DNA of 8,501 bases from an uncultured Erysipelotrichaceae bacterium (lineage in GTDB: Bacteria; Bacillota_I; Bacilli_A; RF39; UBA660), in contig CACXFY010000141.1 in NCBI GenBank assembly GCA_902767005.1, positions 1 to 8,501 on the forward strand, written 5' to 3'. Positions 6,291-8,501 of the stretch are shown piece by piece. How positions within the stretch are numbered: position 1 is the first letter of the stretch; each line of letters opens with the position of its first letter. The translations under genes were made by a program, and so were the position numbers. The notes under the pieces were generated by a model. That model worked only from the letters and a program-made list of their open reading frames with translations. It was not told the DNA's origin and searched no databases.

Positions 6291-7844
6291 TAATATTAAA
6301 GCAATACCAAATCCTATAAAGAATAAAACTAATAGTATTAATAATCCTAATACAATCGTCTTTGTACTATCAAGTGGTACTCTACTAATATATTTACCAC
6401 TACTTCCATTCATACAATAAACGTATTTTTTACCTTTATATTCACTCATAGAAAGCCATATTGGTAACATTACATATTTAAATGACTTAATATTTACACC
6501 TAATACATTATTATCAACCATCATCTTATCATGTCTAACACTCTTATTAAGTTCAGCTATACTAGAACTAATAACTTTATTCTTAATTCTATTAGCCATT
6601 TCTTCATCTTCAATATTTACTCTAACTATAGTATATTCATCAATAATATTTTCATCATATACTACTACTTCTTCTAAATTATATGGAAATATATAATCAT
6701 TTAATTTATCTGGAAATTTATCACATACATCAAGTAATACTTTGTCATAATCAAAATTACCACTCAATTTAACCATATAGTTCTTTCTCTCTTTATATGT
6801 ATATTTATCATCTTCTGTCTTCTTAATATCACGAGCTTTGTATAAAACTGCTCCACTGACATTAGCGTCAAACAGATAATATGGCATATACATACCAACT
6901 AAATTCTTTTTAACCTTACTCTTATAACCAAATGGAGTAAGTAATCTAAATTTATTTTCTTTTTTAAATATTTTTATTGCTTCTTCTCTATTTATTTTAA
7001 ATGGAATCATTAAATCAGCAGTTCTAGATTCAGGATCCTTTTTATGTTCTTCGCCTTCTATTCCACAGAATGGACATATATTAGTACCAGCATAAATACT
7101 GTTACAGTTAGGACATTTAAAATCATCTTTCTCTTTCGCAACTGGATCTCCTTTAATTTCATCCATTACTTCTTCAAAAGCCATTTCACTTAAATTATTC
7201 TTCTCTTCACTAGCTTCGCCAACACTAATATCATTATCACTATTAACTTTTATAGTCTCATTAGTAGAAGTTTCCTCTTCTTCTTCAAACTCTTCATCAT
7301 CAATCTTTATTTCAGGCATACCACCATTTTCTTCACTATTAATTTCCGTAAAAGCTGTTGGTATTGATTCATTATTATTATCAATATCATTATTTTCAAA
7401 AGATGAAGACTCTTCTTCATAACTACTAACACCATTAAATGATATTCCTTCTTCAGTATTATCTTCACTAACACTATTATCAGCATTAGTAATAATAGGT
7501 TCTTCATCATCTTGTTCTTCATTATTACTTGAAGGAATTACTGCACCATCTTTGACATCAGACATATTGATTAATACTGGGGGCTCGTCACTTTCATTAG
7601 AAGATGTATTATCATCTATCGAACCAATATTAGGTAAATTATCAATAGACATTGGTTCAAAAGATACCTCTTTATATTGATCATTTTCAGGTACTTCCCC
7701 TATCATAGGAGCAGTATTATCGTCACTAAATTCATTATTAATAAAAGACTTATTAACATCCTCAGGACTTATATCACTAAGACCATTGAATTCTTCCATT
7801 TCTTCTTCATCGTCTTTATTAATATCATCATATAGATCGTCCAT
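6288..7844 (-). CDS. Acidic zinc-ribbon protein with C-terminal membrane anchor, YdjG-like
   Basis: A 518-aa protein. Residues about 1-235 are very acidic and Asn/Ser-rich (for example DDEEEMEEF and EEFEEEEETSTNE) and probably disordered. A zinc ribbon follows with Cys244, Cys247, Cys257 and Cys260 (CPNC...CPFC). Residues about 265-490 form the conserved domain of YdjG-like proteins, often mislabelled as primosomal or TFIIB-type, with MIPFKINREEAIKIFKK, FRLLTPFGYK and VGMYMPYYLFDANVSG. The end (496-518) is one hydrophobic helix that reaches the C-terminus, so the body should sit in the cytoplasm, tail-anchored. B. subtilis YdjG, as I recall it, has its ribbon near the N-terminus and is clearly shorter, so the acidic part is an added extension. 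The ATG has AGGA nine bases upstream and an extended -10 box before it. It heads the operon with the TPM gene. Confidence 0.85.
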   Translation of the reverse strand: MDDLYDDINKDDEEEMEEFNGLSDISPEDVNKSFINNEFSDDNTAPMIGEVPENDQYKEVSFEPMSIDNLPNIGSIDDNTSSNESDEPPVLINMSDVKDGAVIPSSNNEEQDDEEPIITNADNSVSEDNTEEGISFNGVSSYEEESSSFENNDIDNNNESIPTAFTEINSEENGGMPEIKIDDEEFEEEEETSTNETIKVNSDNDISVGEASEEKNNLSEMAFEEVMDEIKGDPVAKEKDDFKCPNCNSIYAGTNICPFCGIEGEEHKKDPESRTADLMIPFKINREEAIKIFKKENKFRLLTPFGYKSKVKKNLVGMYMPYYLFDANVSGAVLYKARDIKKTEDDKYTYKERKNYMVKLSGNFDYDKVLLDVCDKFPDKLNDYIFPYNLEEVVVYDENIIDEYTIVRVNIEDEEMANRIKNKVISSSIAELNKSVRHDKMMVDNNVLGVNIKSFKYVMLPIWLSMSEYKGKKYVYCMNGSSGKYISRVPLDSTKTIVLGLLILLVLFFIGFGIALIL

Positions 7845-7866
7845 AGTATCACATCCTACTATATCA

Positions 7867-7875
7867 ATTATAACA
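7867..7875 (-). promoter_or_regulatory. Extended -10 promoter of the YdjG-like gene
   Basis: TGTTATAAT (minus strand, 7875-7867) is an extended -10 box 22 bases upstream of the ATG at 7844. A convincing -35 is absent, because that region is the T-rich tail of the serS terminator. No sigma-W-type promoter (TGAAAC with CGTA), as used by the B. subtilis pspA operon, is seen upstream. Confidence 0.7.
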
Positions 7876-7891
7876 TAAGAACTACAAAAGA

Positions 7892-7917
7892 AAAAAGAAC
7901 TAAATATAGTTCTTTTT
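7892..7917 (-). terminator. Intrinsic terminator of serS
   Basis: A perfect 11-bp stem (7892-7902 with 7907-7917) with a four-base loop begins about ten bases past the TAG at 7930-7928. On the minus strand it is followed by TTTTTTCTTTTG. It ends the synthetase transcript before the YdjG-like gene. Confidence 0.88.
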
Positions 7918-7927
7918 ATTAATATGT

Positions 7928-8501
7928 CTACTTGATAGGCATTATTACTTCCTTACCACCCATATATGGTTGTAAAGCTTTAGGTATTTTAATACTTCCA
8001 TCTTCTTGATAATTATTTTCAACTAAAGCAATTAAACCACGTGGAGTCGCAACAACTGTATTATTTAATGTATGTAAATAATAAGTTCCTTTTTCTCCTT
8101 TTTTACGAATACCTAAACGTCTTGCTTGAGCGTCTCCTAATGTACTACAACTTCCAACTTCAAAATATTTTTGTTGTCTTGGAGACCAAGCTTCAATATC
8201 ACATGATTTAACTTTTAAATCAGCTAAATCACCACTACAACACTCTAATTGTCTAACTGGTATATCCATATTTCTAAATAAATCTACCGTTAGTTTCCAC
8301 ATCTTTTCATACCATTCCATAGACTCTTCTGGTTCACATATAACGATCATCTCTTGTTTTTCAAACTGATGTACTCTATATAAACCTCTCTCTTCTAATC
8401 CATGACTTCCACCTTCTTTTCTAAAACAAGGTGAATAACTAGTCATATGTATTGGTAATTCACTATCCTTAATAATTTGATCTTTAAATTTACCAATCAT
8501 A
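7928..8501 (-). CDS. serS: Seryl-tRNA synthetase, C-terminal part (5' end outside window)
   Basis: The last 190 or so codons of a class II seryl-tRNA synthetase, which charges tRNA-Ser with serine in the cytoplasm. The family is usually about 420-430 aa, so the N-terminal tRNA-binding coiled coil and motif 1 lie beyond the right edge; the Met at 8500 is only an internal residue. Numbered from that Met: motif 2 is FRKEGG (26-31) through RGLYRVHQFEKQEM (about 38-51); the serine-site region is CDIEAWSPRQQKYFEVGSCS (100-119) followed by QARR; HTLN (143-146) precedes motif 3, which reads TVVATPRGLIALVEN; the end is KIPKALQPYMGG. The motif 3 region differs from the common bacterial form (SGLAVGR...ILENYQ) and GDLADLKVKS differs from the usual segment, so this is a variant subtype, though all key class II elements are present. 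Terminator directly downstream. Confidence 0.95.
   Translation of the reverse strand, partial: MIGKFKDQIIKDSELPIHMTSYSPCFRKEGGSHGLEERGLYRVHQFEKQEMIVICEPEESMEWYEKMWKLTVDLFRNMDIPVRQLECCSGDLADLKVKSCDIEAWSPRQQKYFEVGSCSTLGDAQARRLGIRKKGEKGTYYLHTLNNTVVATPRGLIALVENNYQEDGSIKIPKALQPYMGGKEVIMPIK

Overview
The window looks like a piece of a very AT-rich, Gram-positive-type genome (uncultured gut Bacilli/Mollicutes-related lineage or low-GC Clostridia). The reasons are the AT-rich base use, short intergenic gaps, strong AGGAGG-type ribosome sites, TATAAT -10 boxes (several with an upstream TG), compact U-tailed terminators and the protein families present. TGG encodes Trp and all visible stops are TAA or TAG; no gene needs a TGA recoding. 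Every supported gene lies on the minus strand, so transcription runs from high to low coordinates.

In order of transcription: (1) 8501-7928, the C-terminal part of seryl-tRNA synthetase, closed by a clean terminator. (2) 7844-4292, a three-gene module: an acidic zinc-ribbon protein with a C-terminal membrane anchor (518 aa), a secreted/membrane TPM-domain protein (267 aa) and an SPFH (band 7) protein with a C-terminal zinc ribbon (377 aa). Content and order match ydjG-ydjH-ydjI of Bacillus subtilis, the genes that follow pspA and act with it in membrane-stress defence; no pspA is seen in this window. The first two genes are translationally coupled; the third has its own -10 box. (3) 4201-3530, a 223-aa ankyrin-repeat protein with its own near-consensus promoter. 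(4) 3443-1, a locus of type IV prepilin-like surface proteins: a complete 901-aa protein with prepilin leader, Ig-like modules, two InlB-type B repeats and a beta-helix-like end; a 303-bp spacer holding a 45-codon orphan C-terminus with its own terminator; and a second prepilin-like gene running off the window.

The two prepilin genes share an ungapped 462-bp segment (70 mismatches by hand count, about 85% identity) that includes promoter, ribosome site and the first 144 codons, and stops just upstream of the -10 box. Together with the orphan 3' end, this points to a locus where pilin/adhesin genes are duplicated and partly replaced. This locus is the most interesting part of the window. The window contains no tRNA, rRNA, CRISPR, transposase or attachment site that I can support.
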